Source: JAFAFN01 sp963707555
GTDB taxonomy: Bacteria; Actinomycetota; Acidimicrobiia; Acidimicrobiales; Microtrichaceae
Assembly: GCA_963707555.1 (NCBI GenBank)
Contig: CAVPQM010000012.1
Span: 1 to 64,000, forward strand
DNA: 64,000 nt
Direction of reading: 5' to 3'
Part shown: one piece after another, positions 18,858 to 26,637 of the stretch
Position numbering within the stretch: the first letter of the stretch is position 1
Layout of the letters: each line of letters begins with the position of its first letter
The notes under the pieces: generated by a model
Told to the model about the DNA's origin: nothing
Databases searched by the model: none
The model's input: the letters and a program-made list of their open reading frames with translations, nothing else
Position numbers and translations under genes: made by a program

Positions 18858-20026
18858 CGGTCGATGTCTCCCAGGATGAAGTAGAGCGAGGCGAGGATCG
18901 AGATGATGTCGGGCACGTACACACCCCGGAGCACCCAGGGAGCGATCGAGATGTTGTTGAAGCTCGCCGAACGGATCTTGAGGCGGAACGGGGTCAGGTC
19001 GCCCTTGGAGACGATGTAGTAGCCCATCTCGCCGAGCGGGTTCTCGGTGGCGACGTACGCCTCACCCGCGGGGACCTTGATGATGCGGGGCACCTTGGCC
19101 ATGATCGGGCCGCCGGGGATGCCGTCGCAGATCTGCTCGACCATCTTGGCCGACTCGCGCACCTCCTGGAGGCGCACCCAGAACCGGGCGTAGGAGTCGC
19201 CGTCGGGGTGGGTCCAGACCTTCCAGTCGAGCTCCGGGTAGACGAGCCCGATGTTGTTGTCACGACGGGTGTCCCAGTCGATGCCCGAGCCGCGGGCGTT
19301 CGCCCCGGACAGGCCGTACTGGGTGGCGATGTCGACGGGGATGACGCCGACGCCGCGCATGCGCTCGCTGAAGATCTCGGCACCCATGAGCAGGTTCTCG
19401 ATCTCGTCGCAGAAGTCGACGACCTTCTGCATGACCGACTTCGTGTTGGCGATCCAGCCCTTGGGCAGGTCGTCCTTGAGACCGCCGATGCGGTCGAAGT
19501 TCGGGTGGAAGCGACCACCCGTGACGGCCTCGATCTGGTCGAGCACGAACTCCCGGTCGCGGAAGGCGTAGAAGGCCGGGGTCACTGCGCCCAGCTGCAC
19601 GCCGGTGTCGCCCAGGAACAGGATCAGGTTCGAGATGCGGGACATCTCGAAGAGCAGGGTGCGGATCCACTGCGCACGAGGCGGTGCCTCGATGCCCATC
19701 AGCTGCTCGGCGCCGAGGATGAACGGCACCTCGTTGGCGAAGCTGCCCAGCCAGTCGATGCGGTTCACCAGTGCGGTGACCTGCGGGTAGGTGCGCACCT
19801 CGGAGAGCTTCTCGTAGCCGCGGTGCATGTAGCCCGGGATGGGCTCGGCGGCGATGACCTGCTCGCCGTCGAGTCGGGCGACGATGCGGAGCGTGCCGTG
19901 GGTCGCCGGATGCTGCGGACCCATGTTGAGGGTCATGCCCTCGGTCTCGAGCTCCACGTTCACCCGGGCGTCTGCGGCCTTCGCCGCGATGTACTGCAGC
20001 TTCTCGCGGTCGGTCACTGCGGTCAC
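18854..20026 (-). CDS. nuoD: NADH-quinone oxidoreductase subunit D (49-kDa type)
   Basis: A 390-residue peripheral-arm subunit related to the large subunit of NiFe hydrogenases. MTLNMGPQHPATHGTLRIV holds the quinone-site His loop; YMHRGYEKLSEVRTYPQ and DRIGGLKDDLPKGW are further family motifs. LASLYFILGDIDR is the conserved C-terminus. It overlaps nuoC and nuoH by 4 bp each. It is separate from NuoC, as in most actinobacteria. It is also the expected substrate of a MidA/NDUFAF7-like methyltransferase. Confidence 0.97.
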   Translation of the reverse strand: MTAVTDREKLQYIAAKAADARVNVELETEGMTLNMGPQHPATHGTLRIVARLDGEQVIAAEPIPGYMHRGYEKLSEVRTYPQVTALVNRIDWLGSFANEVPFILGAEQLMGIEAPPRAQWIRTLLFEMSRISNLILFLGDTGVQLGAVTPAFYAFRDREFVLDQIEAVTGGRFHPNFDRIGGLKDDLPKGWIANTKSVMQKVVDFCDEIENLLMGAEIFSERMRGVGVIPVDIATQYGLSGANARGSGIDWDTRRDNNIGLVYPELDWKVWTHPDGDSYARFWVRLQEVRESAKMVEQICDGIPGGPIMAKVPRIIKVPAGEAYVATENPLGEMGYYIVSKGDLTPFRLKIRSASFNNISIAPWVLRGVYVPDIISILASLYFILGDIDR

Positions 20027-20745
20027 GACTCGCCTCCCTCGGTGGCTGCGGCGTCGGCGCCCTCTTCGTCCTCGTCATCGGAGGGCATGGGCTCGACGTC
20101 GACGATGCCCGGCCAGGGCTTCACGAGCCGTGACAGGAGCGGGAAGTCCTTGCGGAGCGGGTTGCCCTCGAAGTCGCCCGGCAGGTACAGGTTCCGCAGG
20201 CCCGGGTGGCCGACGAACGTGACGCCGAACATCTCCCAGGCCTCACGCTCGTGCCAGTCGGCACCGGCGTAGATGTCGGTCCACGACCCGATCTCGAGGC
20301 TGTCGTCGGGGATGTCGGCCTTGAGCGTGACACCCCAGTAGTTGCCGGGCTCGCCGACGTTGGCGACCCGGGCGAACGCCTGGAAGCGGGTCTCGCCACC
20401 GGCGTAGCCGGTCTCGAAGGGGCCCTCGGGATCGGAGTAGGCGGCCGCGCCCTCGATGGCGCGGTCGACCTCGGAGTCCATGGAGCGGCCGAACGGCGAG
20501 GGCATCCAGTCGATGACCGACAGGAAGCCGAAGTAGCGGGCACGCAGCCGGTGCCGTGCGACGTGGCCGGCCTCGTGCCAGGCCTCGGTCGACACGCGGA
20601 TCCAGAGGTCCTTGCCCGGAACGATGTGCGTCCCGACGATCCCGTCACCGAGGGCGTCGGCGAACGAGGCGAGCAGCGCTTCGCGGGCCTCGTCGGTCTC
20701 GACGGGCTCTTCGGTCTCGGTGTCGCTGGCGGTCTCTTCGCTCAT
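20023..20745 (-). CDS. nuoC: NADH-quinone oxidoreductase subunit C (30-kDa type)
   Basis: 240 residues. The signature WHEREAWEMFGVTFVGHPGL with NLYLPGDFEGNPLRKDFPL marks the NuoC/30-kDa family, which supports the quinone-reducing module without binding cofactors. Both termini carry acidic, probably disordered tails (ETASDTETEEPVETDE and SDDEDEEGADAAATEG). It lies 8 bp after the nuoB stop and overlaps nuoD by 4 bp. Confidence 0.95.
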   Translation of the reverse strand: MSEETASDTETEEPVETDEAREALLASFADALGDGIVGTHIVPGKDLWIRVSTEAWHEAGHVARHRLRARYFGFLSVIDWMPSPFGRSMDSEVDRAIEGAAAYSDPEGPFETGYAGGETRFQAFARVANVGEPGNYWGVTLKADIPDDSLEIGSWTDIYAGADWHEREAWEMFGVTFVGHPGLRNLYLPGDFEGNPLRKDFPLLSRLVKPWPGIVDVEPMPSDDEDEEGADAAATEGGES

Positions 20746-20752
20746 GTCCGGA

Positions 20753-21259
20753 TCACTCCATCACGAGTGGCGCGCCGCGCCACCGTGCCGAGATGTCTTC
20801 GTTCTTGATCCGCTCCTGGAGCATCACGACGCCCTCGAGCAGCGCCTCGGGGCGCGGCGGGCAGCCGGGGACGTAGACGTCGACGGGGATGATCTGGTCG
20901 ACGCCCTTGGTCACGGAGTAGCTGTCCCAGTAGGGACCGCCGCAGTTGGCGCAGGACCCCATCGAGATGACGTACTTCGGGTCGGGCATCTGCTCGTACA
21001 GGCGGCGGACGGCCGGGGCCATCTTGTCGGTGACGGTGCCCGAGATGACGACCAGGTCGGTCTGGCGAGGGCCTGCCGGCAGCGGGATGACACCGAGGCG
21101 CATGACGTCGTAGCGGGGCGACGCGAACGCGGCGCCCATCTCGATCGCACAGCACGCGAGACCCCACTGGTACACCCAGATGGAGTACTTGCGGGACAGG
21201 TTGAGCAGGTTCGTGAGCGGCTTGGGAGCCTTGCCGCTCTCGATGAGGCCTAGGCCCAC
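20753..21259 (-). CDS. nuoB: NADH-quinone oxidoreductase subunit B, N2 cluster
   Basis: This subunit binds the terminal 4Fe-4S cluster N2, which reduces quinone. The ligands are visible: adjacent Cys in WGLACCAIEM, one in SMGSCANCGG and one in VPGCPPRPEA. The start is taken at GTG 21259 (VGLGLIESGKAPKP), overlapping the nuoA stop by 10 bp. This gives the standard ~168 residues; the open frame upstream of it is nuoA shadow. Confidence 0.95.
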   Translation of the reverse strand: MGLGLIESGKAPKPLTNLLNLSRKYSIWVYQWGLACCAIEMGAAFASPRYDVMRLGVIPLPAGPRQTDLVVISGTVTDKMAPAVRRLYEQMPDPKYVISMGSCANCGGPYWDSYSVTKGVDQIIPVDVYVPGCPPRPEALLEGVVMLQERIKNEDISARWRGAPLVME

Positions 21260-21627
21260 TTGAGGACCCCCTTGCGCCAGGCGTAGACGAGTCCGAGGAC
21301 CAGCACGAAGATGAAGATGAACATCTCGATGAGACCGAACGTGCCGTACACCTCGAGGCGTGTGGCCCACGGGAAGATGAACAGCGCTTCGACGTCGAAC
21401 ATCACGAAGAGCAGGGCGAAGATGTAGTACCGCACCTGGCTCTGGGACCACATGTCGCCCACGGGGTCGACACCGGACTCGTACGAGATGTACTTGCCGG
21501 CCTGGGGTCGGTCGGGACGCAGCGCCCACGAGATGAGCAGCAGCAGGCCGAACAGCACGAAGCTGAGACCCACGAAGATCCCGACGGTGAGGTAGGAGCG
21601 AAGGAAGTCGCTGAGCGGGTTCGCCAT
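21250..21627 (-). CDS. nuoA: NADH-quinone oxidoreductase subunit A
   Basis: A three-helix membrane subunit of 125 residues. KYISYESGVDPVGDMWSQSQ is the conserved loop that shields the quinone site, and YYIFALLFVMFDVEALFIFP is the second helix with its acidic pair. It is the first gene of the operon. ATG 21627 lies only about 10 bp from a good -10 element, so the transcript may be nearly leaderless. Confidence 0.97.
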   Translation of the reverse strand: MANPLSDFLRSYLTVGIFVGLSFVLFGLLLLISWALRPDRPQAGKYISYESGVDPVGDMWSQSQVRYYIFALLFVMFDVEALFIFPWATRLEVYGTFGLIEMFIFIFVLVLGLVYAWRKGVLKWA

Positions 21628-21636
21628 CGGCTGGCA

Positions 21637-21665
21637 GACTACTCAGCGCCGCGACGACGGGCCAA
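21637..21665 (-). promoter_or_regulatory. Candidate nuo operon promoter
   Basis: On the minus strand TTGGCC (21665-21660) and TAGTCT (21642-21637) are separated by 17 bp. This is a good match to housekeeping-sigma promoters of high-GC actinobacteria. The expected transcription start is within a few bases of the nuoA ATG at 21627, and there is no Shine-Dalgarno sequence in between. Confidence 0.5.
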
Positions 21666-21680
21666 AGCGAGCGGGGTCGT

Positions 21681-21711
21681 CGGCCGGTCGGACATCGGTC
21701 GCCACCGGCCG
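21681..21711. promoter_or_regulatory. Inverted repeat between divergent nuoA and DUF2510 promoters
   Basis: Arms CGGCCGGT (21681-21688) and ACCGGCCG (21704-21711) are 15 bases apart. They stand just upstream of the predicted nuo -35 and about 30 bp upstream of the opposite promoter. The position suits an operator controlling one or both transcripts, but GC-rich palindromes also arise by chance. Confidence 0.35.
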
Positions 21712-21741
21712 GTTTCCCCACGGACCGGTACATCTGCCCGG

Positions 21742-21770
21742 TCGACACGACCGGGGATGCTTCCTACAGT
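21742..21770 (+). promoter_or_regulatory. Candidate promoter of the DUF2510 gene
   Basis: TCGACA (21742-21747) and TACAGT (21765-21770) with a 17-bp spacer resemble -35 and -10 elements. Transcription would start near 21777, which makes the ATG at 21834, with its GGAGGGG ribosome binding site, the better translation start. Confidence 0.5.
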
Positions 21771-21833
21771 TTTTCGATGCCGGGGTCCGACCCGGCGCAA
21801 CAGGGCCGATCTGCGCCGGAGGGGACCGGATCG

Positions 21834-22646
21834 ATGGACGAGGACCGACGTCCGGGCTGGTACCCGGATCCGCGGGTCGGCGGACGATTTCGATTCTGGG
21901 GCAGCGGCCGGTGGCATGCCGTCACCTCGAGCGACCCCGTCTGGGGTTCGGTGGACGCGACGGGGGGTCGCGTCGAGGCCGTCCGACTCGACCGCCGCCT
22001 CGCTGTCGTCGCCGCCGTCGCGGTCGTCGCCCTGCTGGTGATCGTCGGGATCGGTTGGCTCGTCGCATCGCGGGGCACGAGCGGTTCCGACGATCCGGGC
22101 GCCGACCGGTCGGGCGTCGATCGTTCCGAGGAGTCCGCCGAGCCACCGTCGGAGCGCTCCGACGGGAACGGACCCGACGGTGCTGCGGGTGGTGCGAGCG
22201 ATGACGAGGCATCGGGCTGGTCCGACGCGGCGGCGAACGGCGACAGGTCCGGCGAGGCAGCAACACCGGACGGCGGCTCTCCGGACGGCGGGTCTCCGAA
22301 CGGCGGCACGGGCCCGTCCGACGAGGGCGGGCGCGAGCCTGACACGCCGCCGGCTCCTGCCACCTCGGTCCCCCTGGTGAGCGTTCCACCGACGCCGAGC
22401 TGCTCGATCACCGAGGCGGAGTTCACCGCTGCGCTCGACTCCCCGGAGATCCGTCGGGTGATCGGCGACGAGCGCTTCGGCGATGTCCGATGTGCGCCGT
22501 CGTGGGCGACCGCCCGCACGGTCAACGGCATGATCGCCGTCGTGCAGCAGAGCGAAGCCGGCTGGTCGTTGGCGGCGCTCGGGAACGACAGCCCGTGTCT
22601 CGAGCTCGGCCTGCCGGCAGAGCTCTCCGCCGCGCTCGCGTGCTGA
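21834..22646 (+). CDS. DUF2510 domain membrane protein
   Basis: The N-terminal RRPGWYPDPRVGGRFRFW...W pattern (residues 5-35) is a DUF2510 domain, a short Trp-rich cytoplasmic module common in actinobacteria. A single membrane helix follows (LAVVAAVAVVALLVIVGIGW, about residues 58-77), then a Ser/Asp/Gly/Pro-rich linker (80-185) and a small extracytoplasmic domain with three Cys residues ending ELSAALAC. An in-frame ATG at 21777 exists, but promoter position and ribosome binding site favour 21834. The function is unknown. It ends 3 bp from the convergent tyrosine-kinase gene. Confidence 0.8.
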   Translation: MDEDRRPGWYPDPRVGGRFRFWGSGRWHAVTSSDPVWGSVDATGGRVEAVRLDRRLAVVAAVAVVALLVIVGIGWLVASRGTSGSDDPGADRSGVDRSEESAEPPSERSDGNGPDGAAGGASDDEASGWSDAAANGDRSGEAATPDGGSPDGGSPNGGTGPSDEGGREPDTPPAPATSVPLVSVPPTPSCSITEAEFTAALDSPEIRRVIGDERFGDVRCAPSWATARTVNGMIAVVQQSEAGWSLAALGNDSPCLELGLPAELSAALAC

Positions 22647-22649
22647 GGT

Positions 22650-24317
22650 TCAGCCCGAGAGCTCACCCCTGAACGGCGGTGGGGTCGTCGACCCCGCTCG
22701 CCCCCGGTCCTGACCCGAGGTCGCTCCCGACTCGGGGAACAGCGGACCCTCCGGTCCGGGCGACCCGTTCGTCCACTCCGCGGGGCTGTAGTAGCCGTCG
22801 TAGTAGTACTGCTGCTTCGCCAGGCCCGGCGTCCCGATCAGAGCGGTGCCCATGATGCTGGCGCCGTGCAGCCGCAGCTGCTCGATGGTGTGCTGCAGCG
22901 CACGGACGGTCGTCCGTCCCGACCTGACCACGATGACGACCTCGTCGACCACCGCCAACAGGTCGATGGCATCGTTGGCCACCTCGACCGGGCTGGTGTC
23001 GATGATGACGGTCGCCCCTTCGGCCACGGCTTCGGACACCAGCGAGCGGGTCGCCTCGGCGAGACCGGCGACCTCCTTGCCGGGGGTCCCGCTCGGAGCG
23101 ACGAACAGGTGGTCGTGCGCGGTGGGGTGCACGATCTGGTCGCTGGTCGGTCGCGCCACGTCCAGGCGCGCGTGCTCCCGTATGCCCGGCACGGCACTCA
23201 CGCCGAGGAGCTCGTGCACCGACGGTCGACGGAAGTCGCCACCGACGACGAGCGTCCGCTCCCCCGTCTCGGCGAGCGCCAGGGCCGTGACCGCGGTCGT
23301 GGTCGACTTCCCCTCCGACGGCGAGGGCGACGTGATCATGAACACACGAGCGCCGCCCTGACCCGAGGCACCGGCGTGCATGAACTGCAGCGCCGATCGG
23401 ATGCGCCGGTACGGCTCCGCCCACGGGCCCTCGAGGCGGAGCGTCCCGTCGGCCGATCTCGGCAGCTTGCGGCTCGAGAAGCGCCCGACCTCTGCGAGGA
23501 CCGGCAGGTCAGCCGCGGTGATCAGCTCGTCGCGAGTGTCGATCCGGGGCACCAGACGTTCGACCACGATCGTGACGGCGACGGCGAGCGAGAGCCCCAA
23601 CAGCCCCAGCAGTGCGGCGCGGAACGGTGCGCCGGTCGGCACCGGGAGCAGCTCGTCGTCGACCGCTTCGGGAGCGTCGGTGCCCAACGTGGAGTACGGC
23701 AGCGTCCGCTGCGCGTTGAGCCGTTCGGCGCGCAGCTGCTGCTCGGCCTGCTCGAGGGTCTGCTGCAGCGTCGAGCGCTCCTCGACCAGGAACGGGGTCG
23801 AGGCGGGACCCTGGTTGCGCACGTCGGGGTTCGCGGCGTCGAAGGCGGCGAGCTGGGCCCGGGCGTCGTCGACCTGCTGTTGCAGTTCGCGCAGCCGGAG
23901 CTCCTGTTCGCCGGTCAGGTCGCCGTTCACCACGTCGACGAAGGCGTCCACGAACGCCGTGACACGCCGCGTGGCCTGCTCGGGGTCGACGTCGGTCGAG
24001 GCCACCTCGATCGTGCCGGTCTCGGGGTCCGCTGCGGCGGAGACCTTCGAGGAGACGTCGGTCGGATCCTGCACTCCCAGCGTCTCGGCGGCGACGCGGG
24101 CGACCTCGCCGCGCGTGACGCGCAACGCATCCTGCTCGACGCCTCCGGAACGCGGCGCAGCGTTGTTCGCGACGATCAGCTGGCGGACGCGGTACTCGGT
24201 GGTGTCGTCGCCCTCGGGCGCGACGACCGAGGACACCACGCCCGCGGCCACGCCCAGCAGCAGCCCGAGGAGCAGCAACGACCACCGACGCCGGAGCACG
24301 GCGCGCAACTTGGTCAT
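22650..24317 (-). CDS. Wzz-like/BY-type tyrosine autokinase for polysaccharide export
   Basis: One 555-residue polypeptide joins a Wzz-type chain-length domain (membrane helices at about 13-33 and 228-250 with a coiled periplasmic stretch between) to a cytoplasmic BY-kinase. The P-loop is SPSPSEGKSTTT (about 326-337). The Walker A' segment reads VVGGDFRRP, with Gly where the family normally has the first Asp. Walker B is VIIDTSPV. The C-terminus has the Tyr cluster QQYYYDGYYSP for autophosphorylation. It heads the surface-polysaccharide genes and follows the Wzy-like gene. The tyrosine phosphatase at 55.8 kb is its likely counterpart. Confidence 0.9.
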   Translation of the reverse strand: MTKLRAVLRRRWSLLLLGLLLGVAAGVVSSVVAPEGDDTTEYRVRQLIVANNAAPRSGGVEQDALRVTRGEVARVAAETLGVQDPTDVSSKVSAAADPETGTIEVASTDVDPEQATRRVTAFVDAFVDVVNGDLTGEQELRLRELQQQVDDARAQLAAFDAANPDVRNQGPASTPFLVEERSTLQQTLEQAEQQLRAERLNAQRTLPYSTLGTDAPEAVDDELLPVPTGAPFRAALLGLLGLSLAVAVTIVVERLVPRIDTRDELITAADLPVLAEVGRFSSRKLPRSADGTLRLEGPWAEPYRRIRSALQFMHAGASGQGGARVFMITSPSPSEGKSTTTAVTALALAETGERTLVVGGDFRRPSVHELLGVSAVPGIREHARLDVARPTSDQIVHPTAHDHLFVAPSGTPGKEVAGLAEATRSLVSEAVAEGATVIIDTSPVEVANDAIDLLAVVDEVVIVVRSGRTTVRALQHTIEQLRLHGASIMGTALIGTPGLAKQQYYYDGYYSPAEWTNGSPGPEGPLFPESGATSGQDRGRAGSTTPPPFRGELSG

Positions 24318-24372
24318 GACGCTCCCCGTGGACTCACGCCGCTCAGGCTACCGAGCGGGACCCCGGGCTCCC

Positions 24373-25764
24373 TCACCCCGACCCGAGGGCGGCGGCGTGC
24401 TCGTCGACCCGCTCCTCCTCCTCGACGGCCGAGCGTTCCTGCCACCACCGAGTCGTCGGGACCGCGACGGCGAGGAAGAGCAGCGGCAGCATCTGGCTGC
24501 GCTGCCTCGCCAGGATCCCCGCGTTGCCGATGCTCGAGAAGGCGACGATGAACATGAGGGAGTAGACGGCCCCGAAGATGAGGATCTGTCGACGCCAGGC
24601 GGACCCCGGCCACCTCCGCAGCCGCCGCCAGGACACGACGACCAGCACGCCGATCAGCGCGGCCTCACCTGCGGAGATGAGTGAGCCGACGTTGCCGGCC
24701 TCCCACGGGAACGGCCGGAAGAGCACCGAGACCGTCGCCGCCGGGATCTGGACGGGCGACGACACGATGATCGGCTCGAAGCTGGAGCCGCCCTGCTGAG
24801 TCTGTTGGCGCGTGTACTCCAGTGCGTCTGCGCTGCTCGTCGCCTGTCCTGCCTTGTCACTGAAGAAACGCGTCGTCTGGGTCGACGCGACCACGGCCAG
24901 GAGCACCATGACGGTCAGCCCGACGATCCTCACGGCTCGACCTCTCCCGTTCGCTCCGTCGGCACGACTCCCACCGAGCGCAGCGAACGCGGTCGCGACC
25001 GCCACAGCGAGCACGGCCATAAGCGCCACGTGCGACCGGATCAGCAACATGCCGCTGACACCGAGAGCGAACAGCGGGGCACCCAGGAGTGCGGGCTTCG
25101 GTGCCAGCAGACGGCACGCCCCATAGCTGGCCAGCCCGAGGAATCCGACGACCACCGCATCCTTCCCGATCGAGCTCGGCCAGAACAGCAGCGACGGCCA
25201 GAACATGACGAGGTAGAGGTATCGCCTCCGGTCGATCTCCGGGAAGGCGTGCTGCGCTCCTCTGACGAACAGGAGGCAGCCCCAGAAGGCCACGTAGGAG
25301 TAGAGGAAGAACCCAGCGAACAACGAACGACCGGTCACTGCGAACACGTAACCGGTGAGCTTGATGATGCGACGGGTGGGAGCGACGACGCCGTCGATCG
25401 GCTCGATGGATGGCCACAACGCCCCCTGTCGCACCTCCTGGGCGAACAACCAGCCCTGATTCGCGTAACGGGTCGAGTCGCCACCGCCGCCGTAGAGGCG
25501 GTTCACCATCCAGTATCGAGCGACCGAGAAGACCAGTTTGGCGACCAGCGCCGCCAGCAGGATCCAGACGAGTTTCGGGTCGCCGTCGGAGTCCGCCAGT
25601 CGCCGGAAGACCGGCATGGCCACGACGACCATCAGGAGCCCGACGACCGCCCCGACGGCGATGCTGTAGCTCACCTGATCGAGGAGCAGTGCGCCTGCAC
25701 CGACCACGACCAGGAGTGTGGCCAGTCCGCTGAGGACGATCAGGCGTTCAGAAGGATCTTCCAC
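24373..25764 (-). CDS. Multi-pass membrane protein, candidate polysaccharide (Wzy-like) polymerase
   Basis: 463 residues with about ten to eleven hydrophobic helices. The large central loop contains RYANQGWLFAQEVRQGALWP and FFSDKAGQATSSADALEYTR, the kind of extracytoplasmic loops seen in O-antigen polymerases and in exopolysaccharide polymerases of actinobacteria. No signature motif proves the role; position next to a Wzz/BY-kinase gene is the main argument. Helices such as YLYLVMFWPSLLFWPSSIGK are unusually Trp-rich. The start is ATG 25764. Confidence 0.65.
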   Translation of the reverse strand: MEDPSERLIVLSGLATLLVVVGAGALLLDQVSYSIAVGAVVGLLMVVVAMPVFRRLADSDGDPKLVWILLAALVAKLVFSVARYWMVNRLYGGGGDSTRYANQGWLFAQEVRQGALWPSIEPIDGVVAPTRRIIKLTGYVFAVTGRSLFAGFFLYSYVAFWGCLLFVRGAQHAFPEIDRRRYLYLVMFWPSLLFWPSSIGKDAVVVGFLGLASYGACRLLAPKPALLGAPLFALGVSGMLLIRSHVALMAVLAVAVATAFAALGGSRADGANGRGRAVRIVGLTVMVLLAVVASTQTTRFFSDKAGQATSSADALEYTRQQTQQGGSSFEPIIVSSPVQIPAATVSVLFRPFPWEAGNVGSLISAGEAALIGVLVVVSWRRLRRWPGSAWRRQILIFGAVYSLMFIVAFSSIGNAGILARQRSQMLPLLFLAVAVPTTRWWQERSAVEEEERVDEHAAALGSG

Positions 25765-25825
25765 TCACCCCTCCTCGCACCCGGACGTCGACAGCGTACA
25801 AGTGGACTCGCCGCCTCCACGCGGC

Positions 25826-25853
25826 GAGGGGCCGGCCAGATGGCCGGCCCCTC
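25826..25853 (-). terminator. Perfect 12-bp GC hairpin downstream of the first Calx-beta gene
   Basis: Arms GAGGGGCCGGCC and GGCCGGCCCCTC surround the tetraloop AGAT. The hairpin starts 22 bp after the stop at 25875 on the minus strand and about 60 bp before the next gene. There is no T-tract, but stem strength and position fit an intrinsic terminator. Confidence 0.75.
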
Positions 25854-25874
25854 TCCACGGCACCGATGGAACGT

Positions 25875-26637
25875 TCAGTCGTTGTCGAGGATCGTTGCGG
25901 TCCCCGTCGTCGACAACTCCTCGACCAACGGCCCCGACGAGACCGCCCCGACCAACGTGAAGGTCTCAGAGGACTCCGTCAGCGCGTCGTTCAACAACGT
26001 CACATCGAACGTACGAGTCGTCGAACCAGCGGGGATCCGCATCGTGAACGACCGGGCGTTGTAGTCACCACCCGCGACCGCAGAACCATCCTGGGTTCCC
26101 AGCGCCACCAACAGATCAGACTCCGCCGGCTTGTTCAATTGCACGTACAACTGGATTCGACGGGCCCCGTCGTCCCCCTCGTACATCTGAGCGTTCGAGA
26201 TGTTGAGCACCGGCTCCGACACCTCGAGATGGTCCGCATCGATGATCGTCCCCGTCGCTGTGTTCTCGCCAGACACCACGTAGTCGCCACCCGACACCGA
26301 CGCGATCGTCACCGTGAACGTCTCATTCGACTCCGACACACCATCGGCATACACCGGCACATTGATCGTCGCCTGCGTCGAACCCGCAGGAATCGTCACC
26401 GAACGCGGACTCGACACCGAACCCCAGTTACGGAAATCGACACCAACACCCGGAGCATTCCCACCGGCCGCCGAACCCGACGTCGTGAAGAACCGGACCG
26501 TCACATTCTCCGTCGCCGGCGCATCCAACATCACCGGCACGAACACACCTGACTGGCCCGACGCCGGCTCCAACACCTCAGCATCAGCAACACGCACCAC
26601 CGGAACATCCGGCAGACCACCCGTGCACGCACCACCA
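25875..26637 (-). repeat. Near-identical duplicated Calx-beta coding segment, copy 1
   Basis: This 763-bp segment matches 27919-28683 with only a handful of base differences and a few one- or two-base gaps. Similarity stops abruptly after the shared GTGCACGCACCACCA. Upstream of that point the two genes encode clearly different beta-helices. Confidence 0.92.
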
